A stretch of DNA of 64,000 bases from Bombardia bombarda (taxonomy: Eukaryota > Ascomycota > Sordariomycetes > Sordariales > Lasiosphaeriaceae): assembly GCA_030512295.1 (NCBI GenBank), contig JAULSR010000011.1, positions 124,001-188,000 on the forward strand, read 5' to 3'. The notes below the pieces were generated by a model. It did no database searches, was not told the DNA's origin, and saw nothing but the letters and a program-made list of their open reading frames with translations. Position 1 is the stretch's first letter, and every line of letters begins with the position of its first letter. Both the position numbers and the translations under genes were made by a program. Shown piece after piece: positions 1 to 12,600 of the stretch.

Positions 1-422
1 ATAAAGAGAACGGGGGAGAGAGAAATATAAGGTGATAATGCAGCACGGTATGAAAGGCAGGTTATATAGTCGACAGTAAGATCGCAGCTAATGACGGAGT
101 TAAAACATGCAAAAGTGGCAAATCATTAAAAGAACAATAAACTGCGAGCAAACATATAACATTAAAGTATACGAATAACAACAGATGAGGGTACATTTAT
201 TAACTCTGAGCTTAAATAAAAAAATTATTGTCGGATTTACAATCAATCAGAGGCATACAGCCGTCAGGCTGTGACGGCTGTGATTGGTCGACAGGATGAA
301 AGGTGTGCAAAACAGTGGGGAGCTGGTCACGTGTCCCAGGAACCCCTCCAAAACCACCCACTTCCTGTCCCCGTAGTTCGTGATCCTTTTATATAGATAA
401 GCAGATCAATATAACAATAATA
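1..422. other. AT-rich transposon-block edge, no gene
   Basis: No coding signal. It holds a perfect 10-bp inverted repeat around a 5-base spacer at 257-281 and a less AT-rich patch at about 240-380 that may be the end of another degraded repeat. The rest is low-complexity AT sequence like the block that follows. Confidence 0.5.
257..281. repeat. Perfect 10-bp inverted repeat (hairpin)
   Basis: ACAGCCGTCA at 257-266 is followed by GGCTG and then TGACGGCTGT at 272-281, an exact reverse complement. It could be a transposon terminal hairpin or a chance palindrome left in a GC-richer patch of the block. No partner copy of it is seen elsewhere in the window. Confidence 0.5.
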
Positions 423-685
423 TGTAAGGACATCCCCAAAGACATCCCCGAACACGTGCTCAAGCACATGCCAGAAGCGTCCCCAAGGACATGCCAGGAC
501 ATGCCAGTTATCCTACCATCTTTGTATATAAGCAGCGGCCCTCGCCCACCTTCAGTTGCGAGGGCCAGGTTAAAGTCTTACGCTAATACCAGTCATTGCT
601 CGCCTTCCTAGTTATCTTTATTGCTCGCCTTCCCAGTTGTCTTCATTGTGACCACCTTGATCAGGCGTACCTACCTTCTCTTACA
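423..685 (+). repeat. LTR family 1, copy 1
   Basis: The copy begins TGTAAGGACATC and ends CTTCTCTTACA, so it has the TG..CA ends of an LTR. It contains TATATAAGCAGCGG, a likely TATA promoter, followed by a GC-rich stretch shared with copies at 2,121, 3,573 and (inverted) 7,741. It carries a short internal duplication of the 'ctcgccttcc' segment not seen in the others. No clean 5-bp target duplication flanks it. Confidence 0.8.
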
Positions 686-2120
686 AATAACCCCTAATTA
701 ACCCGTTTTTTATAGTTATTATAATAACTCGTACGAATAACCTTGTCATTCTAACACTGATTAGTGGTTGACCGACCAAGCTAACCGCAAAATAATAAGG
801 ATTCCGATAGCGGTAATAATCGTGGTTCTTACGATTGCTAAATAGGAAGCGGCACGAAGGATTATATTTAAAAAGATATTAAACATATAGAAAGCCTAAT
901 CGACGTAAGACTACGAGCGCGAGAGAAACTTTTTAACGTATGGAATAATTGAAATAAAGATTTTAAAGATAGCTAGAAGAAAGGCCTTGCGTTTTATTTG
1001 GCTATTTGCGTTTATTACGTACGACGGAAACGATTATAACCCTTTATATTAATTTTGCGAAGGATTTAATAATTAAAAAGAAAGGTTTTAACCCTATTTA
1101 ATTATTTATATCCTTTAATAAAGATAATTACGATAGCAACCTTATATATAAATAGTTGCATTATTAGTATTACCGACTTAACCTAAGAAAGTAAAGATTT
1201 TAACTTTATAGATAAAGACTAGGCTATAATAAAAAGATTTAATACTTACCTAATTAACTACCTTAAGATTTATAATAATTAGGAATTGCAAAATAACGTT
1301 TTATTTAAAGCTTTTTAATCTAATTTTATCGATTAGATAAAAAATTATTTTAAAACTTTTAATAAGACCTTTCGTATTAATTTTAAACATTTTTTTAATA
1401 ATTATAATATTTATTTCGATAAAAAAGGAATAATATTATAATAATTCGTTACGATAATTTAAAAGGAAGAAGTATCTGAATAGCCTAATAGAGAAGCTAA
1501 GTAGTATTATAAATGTAAAAGAAATAAGTTTTAATTATATTATAACTTATATTTTTTTAAGTTTAAAGGTATTATTAAAAATAATATTATCGTTTTTATT
1601 CCGTTAAAAAAGAATAATATCGTCGTTTTTATTCTATTAAAGAAAAATAATTCCATTATTTTTATTTTAAATAACCCCGTTAAAACCTAGTTAAATATGA
1701 TTATTATCGAGGACGAACTTTTTAATATATCCGAATATCCGATTAATATAATATTATAAATATTAATAAACTTTATTAAAATATATAATAATAATAATAA
1801 AAAGTTTGAAAGCGGACTTTATAATATTTTAAACTTTAAGGTTTAAATTTTTAAAAACTTTTATAAAAAAGTTAATATTTTACTTTATTTATATTATAAA
1901 ATATATTTAATTATATTAAAAGATAAAGTTAAATAATTTTATTTCGACCGTTTAATAAAAAAGAACTTTAATTTTAATAAAATAATTAACCGTATTAAAG
2001 AATTTTTTTATATTGTTAAAAACCGCTAAATATATATTTAAAAATAATAATTAATAACCTTCTTTAAGATTATTTAAATAAACTTTAATAAAAATTTATC
2101 GTAATGTTTTAAAATCTTTA
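686..2120. mobile_element. AT-rich transposon remnant, possibly gag-like
   Basis: This stretch lies between two LTR-family-1 copies and is saturated with TpA and stop codons. Read on the + strand, it gives a charged gag-like segment near 780-1,000 and a Cys/Tyr-rich patch near 1,500-1,560 that could be an eroded zinc knuckle. Neither is strong. It differs from the sequence that follows the next LTR copy, so it is probably part of another element. Confidence 0.4.
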
Positions 2121-2372
2121 TGTAAGGACATCCCAAAGGACATCCCTAAAGATATCCCCAAGCACATCCCCAAGCACGTGCTCAAGCACATGCTAGAAGC
2201 GTCCCTAAAGATATGCCAGTTATCCCACCATCTTTGTATATAAGCAGCGGCCCTCGCCCACTTTCAGTTGCGAGGGCCAGGTTGAAGTTTTACGCTAATA
2301 CCAGTTATTGCTTGCCTGCTTAGTTATCTTTATTGTGACCACTTTGATCAAGCGTACCTGCCTTATCTTACA
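2121..2372 (+). repeat. LTR family 1, copy 2 (likely 5' LTR of Element A)
   Basis: TGTAAGGACATC..CTTATCTTACA, with the internal TATATAAGCAGCGG shared with the other copies. An ATG-led gag-like frame begins at about 2,420, only about 50 bases after its end, as expected for a 5' LTR followed by a primer-binding region and gag. It contains the tandem 'catccc/cacatccc' run typical of this family's left half. Confidence 0.75.
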
Positions 2373-3572
2373 ATTCTTCAACCTCTATATACTATACGGT
2401 AACAATCGAGCCGGTCACTATGGTAGGCAATAACCGCGGGAAAGGAAGAGCCACTCCTTAAGTTGGCTCGTTACGGAGGACCGCCTTCGAAAACTTTAAA
2501 AATATCGACAGCCAGACTCCCGATCACTAAGAAGAAGGAGAGTCCCCAACTATAAAAGCCTAACTAACGTTAGAACTCCTAGCTACCCCCTCCATTATAA
2601 ATACTTAGCAGTTCTAAACTATAATAATATAAGCTATAGCTAACGTTTTTATTAGTTTCGGTAACCTCGGCGCCATTTTGGCTAATTTTAACAATTAAGG
2701 AGGGCTATCTCGGCTAAAAGACGACCGCCCCTTTGCTTACGTGGTTAGTAAGCTGAAGGTTAACGCTTTTTTTTAAAATAAGGAGAATTAGATTTAAACT
2801 GTAAAATAAAGGAATGTTACCCGCTAAGATTAACTTTAGTAGCTCTAAGTCTAATAAGCTAGCATTTAGATAGAACTCGAAACATAGTAATAATAGCGGG
2901 CTTACTAAAAGTAGCTCTATAACGGAGATTTCGAACAAATTATATAGCGGGAATTTAAAAATTACGTTAGTTCGAATTATTTCGGTAATAAATTTAACAA
3001 AGTCTAGGTTTATAAAGATTAGCTAGTATGCAATTAATACGGTAAATCTTTTTAGGAATTTTACCGGGAATAGGCTGCATTAGTCCGACGCTTTTTTAAA
3101 ATAAAGATCGATAACACTTTTATAAGTTAAAATTATTAAATTAAATTCGACCGCTTTTATTATAATCGATATATTAAAGCCGTCCTTAACGTTACTTTAG
3201 CTAAAAATTATATTAAATAATACGAATATATTTAATTCGTTAGATTTTATTTATAAAACGGTAATAATCGAAATATTTATTATAAAAAGCTAAGCTTTCT
3301 TATTAGTTTTAATAAGTTTCGGAAACTGTCGCGTATTATAAAAGGAGCTTACTCGGGATTTCGTTACGATAAAGCCCGGATTTAATATAGCGAACTCTGA
3401 GATTTACCTATAAAAGACTCCTTCCTTTCGTATAAACCCCCTCCTTACGCACCGCCAGCTACCCAAACGCCATCCTATATAAAAAGTTTATTATATATTA
3501 TAACTATAGTAAATTAAGGTATATATAATACTAATATATTACCCCGTATACTATAGCTACGCCAAGCTCGGA

Positions 3573-3782
3573 TATAAGGACATCGGACATCCCTAAGTAT
3601 ATGCTAGAGCATCCTTAAGCATATGTTAGTTATCTTATTAACTATGTATATAAGCAGCGGCCTTCGCCCACTTTCCGTTGCGAGGGCCAGGTTGAAGTCT
3701 TACGCTAATACTAGTTATTGCTCGCCTTCCCAGTTGTCTTTATTGTGACCACCTTGATTAGGCGTACCTGCCTTATCTTATA
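3573..3782 (+). repeat. LTR family 1, copy 3: solo LTR inserted in Element A
   Basis: It begins TATAAGGACATC (TG changed to TA) and ends CTTATCTTATA (CA changed to TA). The flanks are TCGGA (3,568-3,572) and TCAGA (3,783-3,787), a 5-bp target duplication differing by one G/A transition. It sits between the gag and protease parts of Element A. It is therefore best read as an insertion reduced to a solo LTR by recombination, after which both LTR and flank were mutated by RIP. Confidence 0.75.
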
Positions 3783-6700
3783 TCAGACGCCCGGATTTAA
3801 AATATTAAGATCGAAAATAACGATAATCCTAATAGTTTATATCCCGGCCTTTTTAATTTAAAGGACGATTTAGGAAACGAAAGACGGTAAATAATAACTT
3901 TAATCGATCTATTTAAATTATTTATAAAAGGGTAAAACTAAGCTTTACCTTTATTATTTAAAGCGGCACTTACTCCCAGCGCCGTAATTAAAAAGCTACT
4001 TCGTTAACGATAATTATCGACGTTAATACAGGGGCATAAATTAATTATGTAAATTACTAGTTTTATCAAATATATTATATCTTTACCTTTTTAAAAGCTA
4101 AGGGTTTTAATTTATTATAACTTATTAATTTTGTTAATAACAATAATCGAATAAAAAATTACGGTATTTTTTACTTTACCTTTTAACTTATAAATCTATA
4201 TAAGAACGCCCGTTTTATTTTTAATTCTTTTATAAGATTAAACGGCTAAAAGGGTTTTTATTAATATTATAAAGAAACTTAGGCATAAGATTTAAAGGTA
4301 TAACTCTTTATATTACTTTTAATACCTTCGAATAAAGTCGTTATTTAAAGATTTTACCGAAAGAAATCGCTCGGAATATTTTTAACGGCGCCCCTACCTT
4401 TATTATTATAGTCTTTAACGTTATTATCGGACTTAAAAAAAGCCATATTAATATATTCGACGGCTTAAAACTAAAATTAAGCCTAACACCTTTACCCCTA
4501 GAACTCGCTTACCGTACGGCCGTCTTTTCGGAGCAAGTAGTTCGAGAATTTAACACTTTCGAAAGAACTAAGTATTATATCGATTTAATAAAAGGATTTG
4601 CATTACTATAAGGTTATATCTACTTATTTAATTAAGCTTAATTTAATAAACTAGCTTTTTATATTCGGAAGAACCTTATTAACGGCCGGATTATAAAAAG
4701 TAATAGCCTTATTAATACCTTTATTATTTTTATCTTTAAAAAGGATAGGATTATACGTTTATATATAAATTATAAAAGGTTAAATAAAATTATTATTAAA
4801 AACCAATACCTATTACCGTTAATTAACGACTTTATAAACCGCTTTATTAATGCTTGGTTTTTTATTAAGCTCGACTTAAAGGATGTTTATTATTAAATTA
4901 AAGTCCGTAAAACCGATTAATAAAAGATTATTTTTAAAACTTATTATAAATAATTCAAATATATTATTATACCGTTCAAACTAATTAACGCGCCGGCTAC
5001 TTTCTAAACTTATATTAATAAAGCTTTAGCTAGTTTAATAGATATATTTTATATTATTTATTTCGATAATATCTTTATTTATTTTACTATTTATAAAAAA
5101 TATACTTATTATATCTTAAAGGTTTTCAACCGTTTTAAACGGGCCCGGCTTTTTATTAAATAATCGAAATATTCCTTTTATTAAAATTAAATCGAATTTT
5201 TAAGTTTTATTATTAGCTATTAAAATATTTTAATAAACCTAAAGCGAATTAAAACTATTTAAAAATAACCTATACCTTAATTAATTAAAAAGATATAAAT
5301 CTTCCTTAGGTTCGCCAACTTTTACCGCCGGTTTATTTATAAATATTTTAAAATTACCGCCCCTATTATTACCCTATTAAAAGGAAAAGCGAACCTTTTC
5401 TAGTAGCCGCTAAAAGCTAACACCGCTTTCGAATAATTTAAATCGGTTTTTAACTAAACTAACTTTTTAATTTATTAGAAACTAAGCCGCTAAACTTAAA
5501 TCGAAACGGACGCTAATAACTAAGCGATTTTAAGGATTTTCTTACAATTAATTAACTTATAATAACGTTTAATAGCTTATTAATCGAAGAAATTTACTAA
5601 TATTAAACTTCGGTAAATTATTAACTAAAAAAAGCTTATTATTATTATCAAATCCTTTAAATATTAAAGTTATTACTTAGGCGGTACCGATTAAAAGTTC
5701 TTAATTTTAATTAATTATAAAATATTTAAAAGGGTAATCGTAACCCCGGTTTAAAACCTTAAAAGCTACTTAATTAAATAAGTATATCGCTTATTTTTTT
5801 TTAACTTTAATATCGAATATTAGCTTAAAACTACCAACTTTACCGACCCCTTTTTTAAAAAACCCGATTATATAATAAAAAAGATCGTTTATAACGATAT
5901 ATTATTTACTTTAATTAAAAAACTATAATTAATAACGGAATTATTAATAACTATAAAAACAATTATAATTTAAATTAAAATAAAAATATAAAAGAAATTA
6001 TATTCCTAAAAATACCGCCGAATAATTAAACAAATTAAATAAGCTTTTTAACGTTTTTAAATTAAAAATATAGCTAAAGTTTCGGCTATAATACGCTTTA
6101 TTTTCGGAGCTGCCGGACGTATTATATTTAATAAAACGAAACTTCGAAAAAAAAGCTACTAACGGGACAGATATACCCCGATAAAAGGGTTAGGACGTTA
6201 TATTAAAAAAGTTAATATAGATTTATTAAGGTAAACAATCTTACCGGGGCGGTTAAAATAAAAGGTCGAAGGGCAATTATAATAAAAAACTTAAAGTGCC
6301 GACTTATTAATTTTTTACGCGATTATAGCAGAGGTTTACGCCGGTAAAGTAGTTAAAAAATAGAATTCTAAATATAGGTTTTATAGGTCGATTATTACCT
6401 TTTAGAAAAGGGATTTCGAATATAAAAATCATATTAAAAAAGTACTCGAAAGTTAAAGATACGCGGGTATTAAAGCTTAAAATAAATTAAAAAACGATAG
6501 TATTAATAACGAAAAAGCTTTTCGTTATAAAGGTAAATTAATAATTTTTACCGCGCTTATAATACGTAAAAAGTTTATACGCTTATACTACGATAACTTT
6601 AAAGCCGGGCATTTTAAAAGCCGTAAAATAATAGATTTATTAAAGCGAAAATTTTATTAAAAGAATTTAAATACGGAAATATAAATTTATATAAAATAAT

Positions 6701-7740
6701 ATTAAATATATTTAAATAACCGGCAACCCCGATATAAACCGTATAATAAATTTAATTTATTACCATTACTTATTTAACTTTTTAAAAAAATTAGCTTAGA
6801 TTTTATTATTAAATTATTACTTTATTAATATAAAGATTATATTATAAATATTATTTTTATAGTAATAAATCGGTTTACAAAAATCGCGCTCTTTATTCTA
6901 ATTATTATTATTATTATAATAGCCGAACTAGCCTAATTGTTTTATAAATATATAAAATACCGATTCGGCACGTTAATAAGTATAATCTCCGATTAAAATT
7001 CTTTATTAACTAATAAGTTTTAGATAGAACTTTCTAAAGCCCGCTAAATTAAATAAAAGCTTTCCACAGCTTATTACTCGTAAACCGATAACTAATTAAA
7101 ACGAACGCACTAAAACTTATAGTATTATTTATAATGCTTCGCCGATGAAGAGGCTTAGTAAGCGCTATTACTCCTTAAAGCCGAGTTCGCGTATAATAAT
7201 AGTATACATATAACTATCGGTATAAGTCCGTTCGAGGCGTTATACGGCTATTACCTTCGAATGGCAGATTACGTACCTTCGGCATAGCTAAAGGTATAAG
7301 GGGTTTATAAACGGTTAAATAAATTGACTTACTTAAGGGAAAAAATGTATTACTATTAATAGAAGGTTATAGATTTATAGAAAAAGTATTACGACGTATA
7401 GTACTAATGGATCGAGTTTAAAGTAAAGGAGATAGTTAGACTTTCTATATAAAACTTCCGTTTTAAAACCGGAAAAAAGCTAATACTAAGATTTATCCCG
7501 ATCAAAGTTACCGAAAAGATTAGCATATAAGTATATAGGATCCGGTTACCGGCTAAATATGCCCGACTCTATAACGTTTTCCCTATTTCTTTATTAGAGA
7601 AATAATTAGTGGCCGAAAGATAAAAAGTGCTATTATTACTAAAGCTAGTCGAAGGAGAAAAAGAGTGGGAAATAAAAGATATCGTGGAATATAAAGATAA
7701 GGGAAAGTAAAAAAAGTTCTTAATTAAATGGGTAGGATAG

Positions 7741-7953
7741 TGTAAGAGAAGGCAGGTACGCCTGATCAAGGTGGTCACAAGGAAGACAACTGGGCAGGCG
7801 AGCAATGAAGATAGTTGGGAAGGCGAGCAATGACTGGTATTGGCGTAAGACTTCAACCTGGCCCTCGCAACGGAAGGTGGGCGAGGGCCGCTGCTTATAT
7901 ACACAGTTGGTAGGATAACTGGCATGTGCTTGGGAATGTCCGATGTCCTTACA
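7741..7953 (-). repeat. LTR family 1, copy 4 (inverted)
   Basis: This is the reverse complement of the family: it starts TGTAAGAGAAGG and ends GATGTCCTTACA on the + strand, with the GC-rich segment and TATA box inverted. It is the least mutated copy. It cuts Element A's chromodomain on its left and abuts the integrase of minus-strand Element C on its right. The flanking pentamers (GATAG, TTTTT) do not match, so it marks a rearranged junction or the truncated 3' end of a minus-strand element. Confidence 0.8.
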
Positions 7954-9450
7954 TTTTTTATATAATTATTTAAATTATTCGATTATTTTTATAATTATAA
8001 AAATATTCTTTATTTTTTTAGTTTTGTTATATATTATAAATATATAATTATAATTAATATATATTAGTATTTTTTTCGTAAATTCGTTAAATATATTATT
8101 ATATACGAATTATATTAATAATAAAAACTATATTTAATTATTTTATAAATAATTAATATAATATTAAAAGTATTATTTTAATATTTAATTTATTTTTTTT
8201 ATTTATTTATTCGTTTAAAGGTAAAATATTATAAATAAATAATATTATATTTTAAATTGTATTATAAAAGTTTATTAAAAATAATTAATAAAAAGCTTAT
8301 TTTTATCGGAAATAATTTTTTATAATATTTTATAATTTATTATAATATTTCGAATAAATATATAAATAAATTAAAATATATTTCCGTTTTTAATAAAAAA
8401 AATAAAATAAAAATATTTAATAAATTTATTTATAATTATTAAAATATTATTATATATCGTTTATATAAAAAATTTAATTAAAAAGGATAATTTAATAATA
8501 AAATTTAATAATATTAAATATTATAATATATTAAATATTTAAAATAATTGGAATTTTCCGTAAGGTTTATATTTAAAAGTTTTATTTTTTTTATAAAAAT
8601 TATAATTATAAATTATTTATTCAATTTACGCTTTAATTTTTTTAAATTAATAATATTATTAAAAACGTTAATAAATTTTTTATATTTTTTAATAATTATA
8701 TACTTTAATTTCGTAGATTTTTTTAATTAATCGGGTTTTATTTTTAACGATAATAAATATTTTATATTTTATCGTTAGATTTTTTTCTAAGTTTTTTATA
8801 ATAATTAACTTTATTATAAAAATATATCCGGTTCGAGGTTATTATATCGATTAAATACGTTTATTCGCTTATTTTTAATACTTTTCCGATAAATAATTAT
8901 AAAATTAAATTTTAAAAAAAATTTTATTTATTATATTTAACGTTTATTAAAAACTTTTATAATTATAAAATTAATTAAATTTTTATAATTCGTATAAACT
9001 TTAATAAAATATTTCGTTTTTATAAAATAATACTTTTATTTTTTAAAAGTTTTAATAATAATTATTAATTTTTTATTATAAATTTAATAATTAAATTCGG
9101 ATTTATTAAATTTTTTTAAATAAAAAGCGATAAAATAAAATTATTTTTTTTCGTTTTATTATTTAAATTATCTTTTTAAAGCGAATTTTAAAATATTAAT
9201 TTTAATTTCGAACGGTTTTTTTAAATTTAAAATTATAAAAATCGGTTTTTAAAAAATTAACTTTTTAAATTTATTAAAAGCTTATTATTAAAATTTTTTT
9301 TATTTGAAAGCTTAATTTTTTTTTATAAATTATATAAAAAGTATTATTATTTAATTATATTTTTTTATAAATCGTTAATAAAAATTTATAAATTTAAAAA
9401 CGTTTTATATATTTTTAACGTTTTATAATTAAAATTAATTTTATATAATT
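7954..9450 (-). mobile_element. Element C (distal half): RIP-degraded Gypsy RNase H and integrase
   Basis: Read on the - strand through stops, this gives the end of RNase H near 8,840-9,010 (KVYTNYKNL, matching the family's YTDHKNL). The integrase start is near 8,568 (KPYGKF). The integrase core runs down to about 8,290 (NNILIIINKFIKY; ISDKNKLF, for the family's ISDRDKLF). An eroded HPQT-type stretch extends almost to 7,954. It continues logically from the minus-strand gag at about 18 kb once Element B is removed. The sequence is extremely AT-rich and non-coding today. Confidence 0.75.
9446..9450. repeat. Target site duplication (left) of Element B
   Basis: TAATT lies immediately before the 5' LTR of Element B and is repeated at 15,587-15,591 immediately after the 3' LTR. 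Five bases is the usual duplication for Gypsy integrases. This fixes the element's ends and the insertion point inside Element C. Confidence 0.8.
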
Positions 9451-9689
9451 TATAAGCACTGGACCCAATTCGGGACATATGTGGCTGAGGCACATATGGC
9501 TGAGGCACTAAGCTACATGATACGTAACGACCGCTGCACGCGATACTGCGCTAGCTGGCTGCGACCAAAATACGTCGCGAGCTTACGAGCTTCGCTCCCT
9601 CTTTCCTTTTCTTTTTTTTAAAGTAGAATCTTCGTTTAATAAAGCTTAATTCTGCCAGCCTAGCGATATAGTAATTATAAGCCGTAATA
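9451..9689 (+). repeat. 5' LTR of Element B
   Basis: A 239-base LTR starting TATAAGCACTGGACCC and ending GCCGTAATA. It aligns without gaps to 15,348-15,586. By hand comparison about thirty positions differ, all C/T or G/A transitions, including the terminal TG (TA here) and CA (TA here). It has a CT-rich tract near 9,595-9,620. Of the two LTRs this one looks the more heavily mutated. Confidence 0.9.
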
Positions 9690-12600
9690 TTATTTTATTT
9701 TTTTTTTAATTGCTGGTAAAGTAATTTAAAATATTACAAACTTTTATTTAACCAACTTATTTCGTCGTACGCAAACGATAATAAACAATCGCGTAAACCA
9801 AGAATAGAACTTAAGACCCGTTGCCTATACCGCCGAAGAAGGACTATAGTTTAGTAACGCGAAAGTTTTAACGCTTAACGAACGCGATAGAAAACTTAAA
9901 AAGAATTGCCGAAGTCTAGATAGATCCGACGACCGGAAATAGCGCCGAGTAGGAAGTTATCGTTACGCTACTGGAAGATATAAAACCGGAAAAGCCCGTC
10001 TCCAAAAAATAATAAAAGCTTTTCGATATTAAGCTAGATGAGCCGATCGAAAGCATCGAAGTTTTATTTAAAAAAGAACTCGAACAAACGTCCGCCGACG
10101 AAAAATACGAATCGGCCCTAAAATCCGAAATCATAGCGCCGCCGCAGTCGCGCCTACCGGATTCAACTTATTTTTAAAATACTTTTACCGCCGTATTAAA
10201 TAATATAGCGTTAAATGGAGAAAGTGATAATAATAGCTAGAACGCCGAAATATAAAAGCTGAAGAATTAGATTTCTTAATTTATAGCTTTCGTGCAGAGC
10301 TTCACTAGCTAGAACTTCAATAACTGTAACGTCTCCCGAAACGTCACCCCCGATATTAGCGTTTTTGGAATTGGCACCTTTAAGTTTACCGGCCTAGCCG
10401 CTAACCTAGTATTTAAACCGTTCGGAATTAATTAAAACGTTTTTAACCCCGCTTATAATAAGACCGCTTATAAGAATCGTCGCAACTTAAGTAAGTTTGG
10501 CGGTAGAAATGAGGATTTCGATTAATGGATTATAATAATAGTTAGCAAGTTTCGCCGGGATTTGGAAACTTATAAGGACGAGTGCAACCGTATAGAATAT
10601 TTTTATAATTAAACTGTCGACTAAGCCCGTAATATGCTTAACGGACGCTTCTTATTTACCGAATTTCTTTATATAAGTATCGTTAAAATAATTATTATTA
10701 TATAGTTTATTTATTATAATAATAATTAAAATATTACCGCTTATAAAAAGTTTAAAAACCTTAAGTACGATTTTATTAATAAAAGTATAATGATTTATTA
10801 GTTTATCGTTAAAGTTAATAATTTGGTAAATAAAGTTAAAAAATCGAAAGATAAGCGTAAAAAAGTCTTCCTCGAATACGTTTTAATAAAGCTTAACCCC
10901 CGTTTATTTTATAATTTTAAAAACCCTACTATTTCGTATAAAAATTTCGTTAATATTATAGTTAACGTTACCGTTAATTATTAAAATATTTATAAAGAAG
11001 CCCGCGAGATTAGAATATAAAAAGTAAAGCGTTGCGACCGTTTTATTAACGTTAATTATATCGAATATAAAAAAAAGTAACGTAAAAAACGTCGCATTAG
11101 TTAAAAAATTAAAAAAAAGGAAGTTAAAATAATTATTTCAACCACTTTAAAAGGCATTAAACTCACTTAAGCCGAGAAGGACCGCTTTAAGAAAGAAAGC
11201 CGATATTTTATTTATAAGAAAGAAAGTTATTTCGTTTATTAGTATTCGAAGAAAATAATATTTATAGCTTTTGCGAACGACTTATCCATTAACTCCGAAT
11301 CTACTAATGCCTCCTCCCCCACTTTTAAAGAGTTGGAAAACTAAAAGGACCGCCGAAAGTCTTTTCAGTAATCCAGGTATTATAAATAATTAAAATTAAT
11401 AAACCGAAAAATAATATATTTATTATATTTATATAATTATAAATCGATAGGATTGGTATTAAAGTTTAAACCTTTTATAATATTAGAGTAAATATCCTTT
11501 TCGTTGTAAATTCGAAATTTATTAAAAAGATTTGTACGAAGTTAAAAGTTAAAATCCGATATATAAAAGCCCCTTTTCCGATTATTAATTTTATCGGATA
11601 AATTATTAATATAACCTCCCGAATTTTAATAACTATATTAAAAATAAATAGCTATCGCTTTTTAAAATAATGCTTTATAATTTTAAATATTAATTATAAT
11701 ATATTTATTTATTAAAATTAGTTTATAAAATATAACGTTGAGTTATATCCGGAAATTTAAATTTTAATTTAAAACGATAATTATTTACTTTTAGCTTAAT
11801 ATTTTTTAATTATTATTAAAAATTTAAAAAAATATTTTATTAATAAAAAAGTATAGTAAGATACCGACCGACGAGATTGCTTAATAGTTAAATAAGATTA
11901 AAAATGGAAAATGGTCCGTATTATGACCCGTTTTTAAAAAGAACCTCTCTCGTCGATTAAATTCGAGCTTAAATTTACGACAATAAATTTCGATAACTAG
12001 CCTCTAACTAAAATAACCGTTTTATTTATTAAATTAAAAATAAATCTTTATCGTAAACGTTAAAAAGCTTAAAAATTTTCTAATAAAATTTTTTACTTTA
12101 AAGAAAAATTATTAATAACTGTTAATATTAATGCCCTTTCCGAGGCTTTTTAGCGGATTTATAACGGCAAATATATTCCATTTCCGCCTAACGAAGACCC
12201 GGAGTATATTAAGTTAATATATAAGAAATTACCGCTTACTTTAGTATATTTAAAAGGTTTTTTCTTTAAAAAAACTTTTATTAAGCTTTTATTAAATTAT
12301 AATAAATATAATATTGTTTTTAAATTTAAAAAACTATTAAAAAATAAACCTTCGTTTTATTATATACCTTTAATTTATATTAATTTTAAAAAGAAAATTA
12401 TAAATAAGTTATTTTTTTTAAATTTTATTAAGTATATTATAAATAAATATACTACTTTTACCTTTTTCATATTAAAGCTTTATAATAAAGAACGGCGATT
12501 TTATATAAATTACCGATAAATTAATGACTTTCTTGCTTCGCGACTAGTACTTGCTCCGGATGTACCCGATATAATAGCCCGTATTACGAAAGTTAAATAT

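Larger units (their letters stand above)
2121..7740 (+). mobile_element. Element A: RIP-degraded Ty3/Gypsy retrotransposon with chromodomain remnant
   Basis: Translating through stops on the + strand gives Gypsy domains in the canonical order. Gag starts at about 2,420. A retropepsin-like segment lies near 4,010-4,120 (DVNTGA in place of the D-S/T-G active site). RT lies at about 4,700-5,240 (RLYINYKRLNK; catalytic box YFDN at 5,059-5,070). RNase H is near 5,480-5,720 (IETDAN). The zinc-binding and core integrase lie at about 6,590-7,260 (AEFAYNNS; FEALYGY). A chromodomain start lies at about 7,640-7,740 (EWEIKDIVEY) and ends abruptly at an inverted LTR. Stops are dense, mostly where CAG/CAA or TGG codons are expected, which fits RIP. 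It cannot encode protein. No same-orientation 3' LTR is visible. Confidence 0.85.

Noticed and set aside
2714..2938. Minus-strand hydrophobic Leu-rich frame as a membrane peptide
   Set aside because: It is the antisense of Element A's gag region. AT-rich RIP'd sequence often gives Leu/Ile-rich frames.
7569..7925. A 118-codon minus-strand open frame
   Set aside because: It spans the inverted LTR and the end of Element A. It is open only because LTR sequence happens to lack stops, and no family matches.
8548..8730. Plus-strand Phe/Ile-rich 60-codon frame
   Set aside because: It is antisense to Element C's integrase. Composition alone explains it.
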